This document shows, in pieces, positions 5,662-5,917 of a stretch of 5,917 nt of DNA (positions are counted from its first letter, which is position 1; each line of letters starts with the position of its first letter). The notes beneath the pieces are model-generated. The model was not told where the DNA came from and did no database searches. It worked only from the letters and a program-made list of their open reading frames with translations. The translations under genes and the position numbers were made by a program. The stretch spans positions 1 to 5,917 of the forward strand of contig CAMPHL010000185.1 in the NCBI GenBank assembly GCA_946885905.1. The letters run 5' to 3'. Source of the DNA: an uncultured Pseudomonadota bacterium (GTDB taxonomy: Bacteria > Pseudomonadota > Gammaproteobacteria > Burkholderiales > Usitatibacteraceae).

Positions 5662-5917
5662 ACGCGCGTCGCCGTCGGAGAAGCGGTACTGGACCGGCTC
5701 GCGAGCGTCATGCGGGACCGGGAAGGGCTCGACCAGCATCGCCTCGATGGCGAAGGGCGAGTGCGAATCGATGTAGCGCACGAGCACGGCGGGAAAGTCC
5801 TCCGGCAGGGACATGCCGGTGCCGCGCGTGAGGTGAACCGGGATCGCATGTTTCTTCGCGAACGCCGCCACGCCGCCCATGTGATCGTCGTGCTCGTGGG
5901 TGACGACGATCCCCGCC
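5302..5917 (-). CDS. MBL-fold metallo-hydrolase, YycJ/WalJ-like (N-terminus off the window)
   Basis: The C-terminal about 204 residues of a metallo-beta-lactamase-fold hydrolase; its start lies beyond the right edge. The metal motif HEHDDH (HxHxDH) is encoded at 5898-5881, directly before MGGVAAFAKKHAIPVHLT. Further on come VVTDLGCITQHVVDCLSGC, ALVIECNHDLDML, a GRFGHLSNADAGHL segment and LIAAHLSQQNN, where Asp, His and the LSQQNN signature fit the YycJ/WalJ branch, thought to be related to nuclease-type MBL proteins. The protein ends normally in SEGFGWRDA with TGA at 5304-5302, so the 3' end is intact. In betaproteobacteria such genes often sit near dapA and bamC; here those would be off the right side (inference from synteny I recall). 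It converges on the small lipoprotein gene, with no terminator hairpin visible between them. The substrate is unknown. The ATG at 5880 is internal, because the metal motif precedes it. Confidence 0.93.
   Translation of the reverse strand, partial: AGIVVTHEHDDHMGGVAAFAKKHAIPVHLTRGTGMSLPEDFPAVLVRYIDSHSPFAIEAMLVEPFPVPHDAREPVQYRFSDGDARLGVVTDLGCITQHVVDCLSGCEALVIECNHDLDMLMGGAYPFSLKQRVSGRFGHLSNADAGHLVSCLDRSRLRHLIAAHLSQQNNRAELARAALAKAAGCEEEWIGVATQSEGFGWRDA

Overview
This is a 5.9 kb stretch of GC-rich DNA (roughly two thirds G+C by eye), densely packed with genes and almost without intergenic space. The gene set (mutS, slyD, a PrxQ/BCP peroxiredoxin, a RoxA/YcfD-type cupin, a DUF7931-like protein, a YycJ/WalJ-like metallo-beta-lactamase-fold hydrolase) and the codon use suggest a betaproteobacterium, probably an environmental Burkholderiales-like lineage. 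That assignment is inferred from gene content, not from a phylogenetic marker search. No tRNA, rRNA, CRISPR array, transposase or prophage gene was seen.

Layout: (1) 1-1522, + strand: the 3' part of mutS (clamp, ATPase and C-terminal regions); the 5' end is missing. (2) 1522-2502, +: a lipoprotein with a calcineurin-like metallophosphoesterase core, whose ATG shares one base with the mutS stop. (3) 2512-2997 and 2987-3472, -: a peroxiredoxin (bcp/prxQ) followed by slyD, overlapping by 11 bp and converging on the phosphoesterase gene. (4) 3473-3519: a short divergent promoter region rich in palindromes. (5) 3520-4650, 4647-5150 and 5164 onward, +: a roxA-like ribosomal oxygenase gene, a DUF7931-like gene and a small lipoprotein gene, joined by ATGA-type junctions. 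(6) 5302-5917, -: the C-terminal part of an MBL-fold hydrolase that runs off the right edge.

The genes are mostly housekeeping: mismatch repair, protein folding and metal handling, peroxide detoxification, and ribosomal protein hydroxylation. I see no convincing novel multi-gene system. The points most worth a second look are a perfect 26-bp inverted repeat starting at base 1, which looks like a fold-back artefact that has corrupted the mutS 5' edge; a possible REP-like remnant that supplies the start of the phosphoesterase lipoprotein; a peroxiredoxin lacking both usual resolving-cysteine positions; and a lipoprotein ORF that cannot stop before running antisense into the MBL gene.
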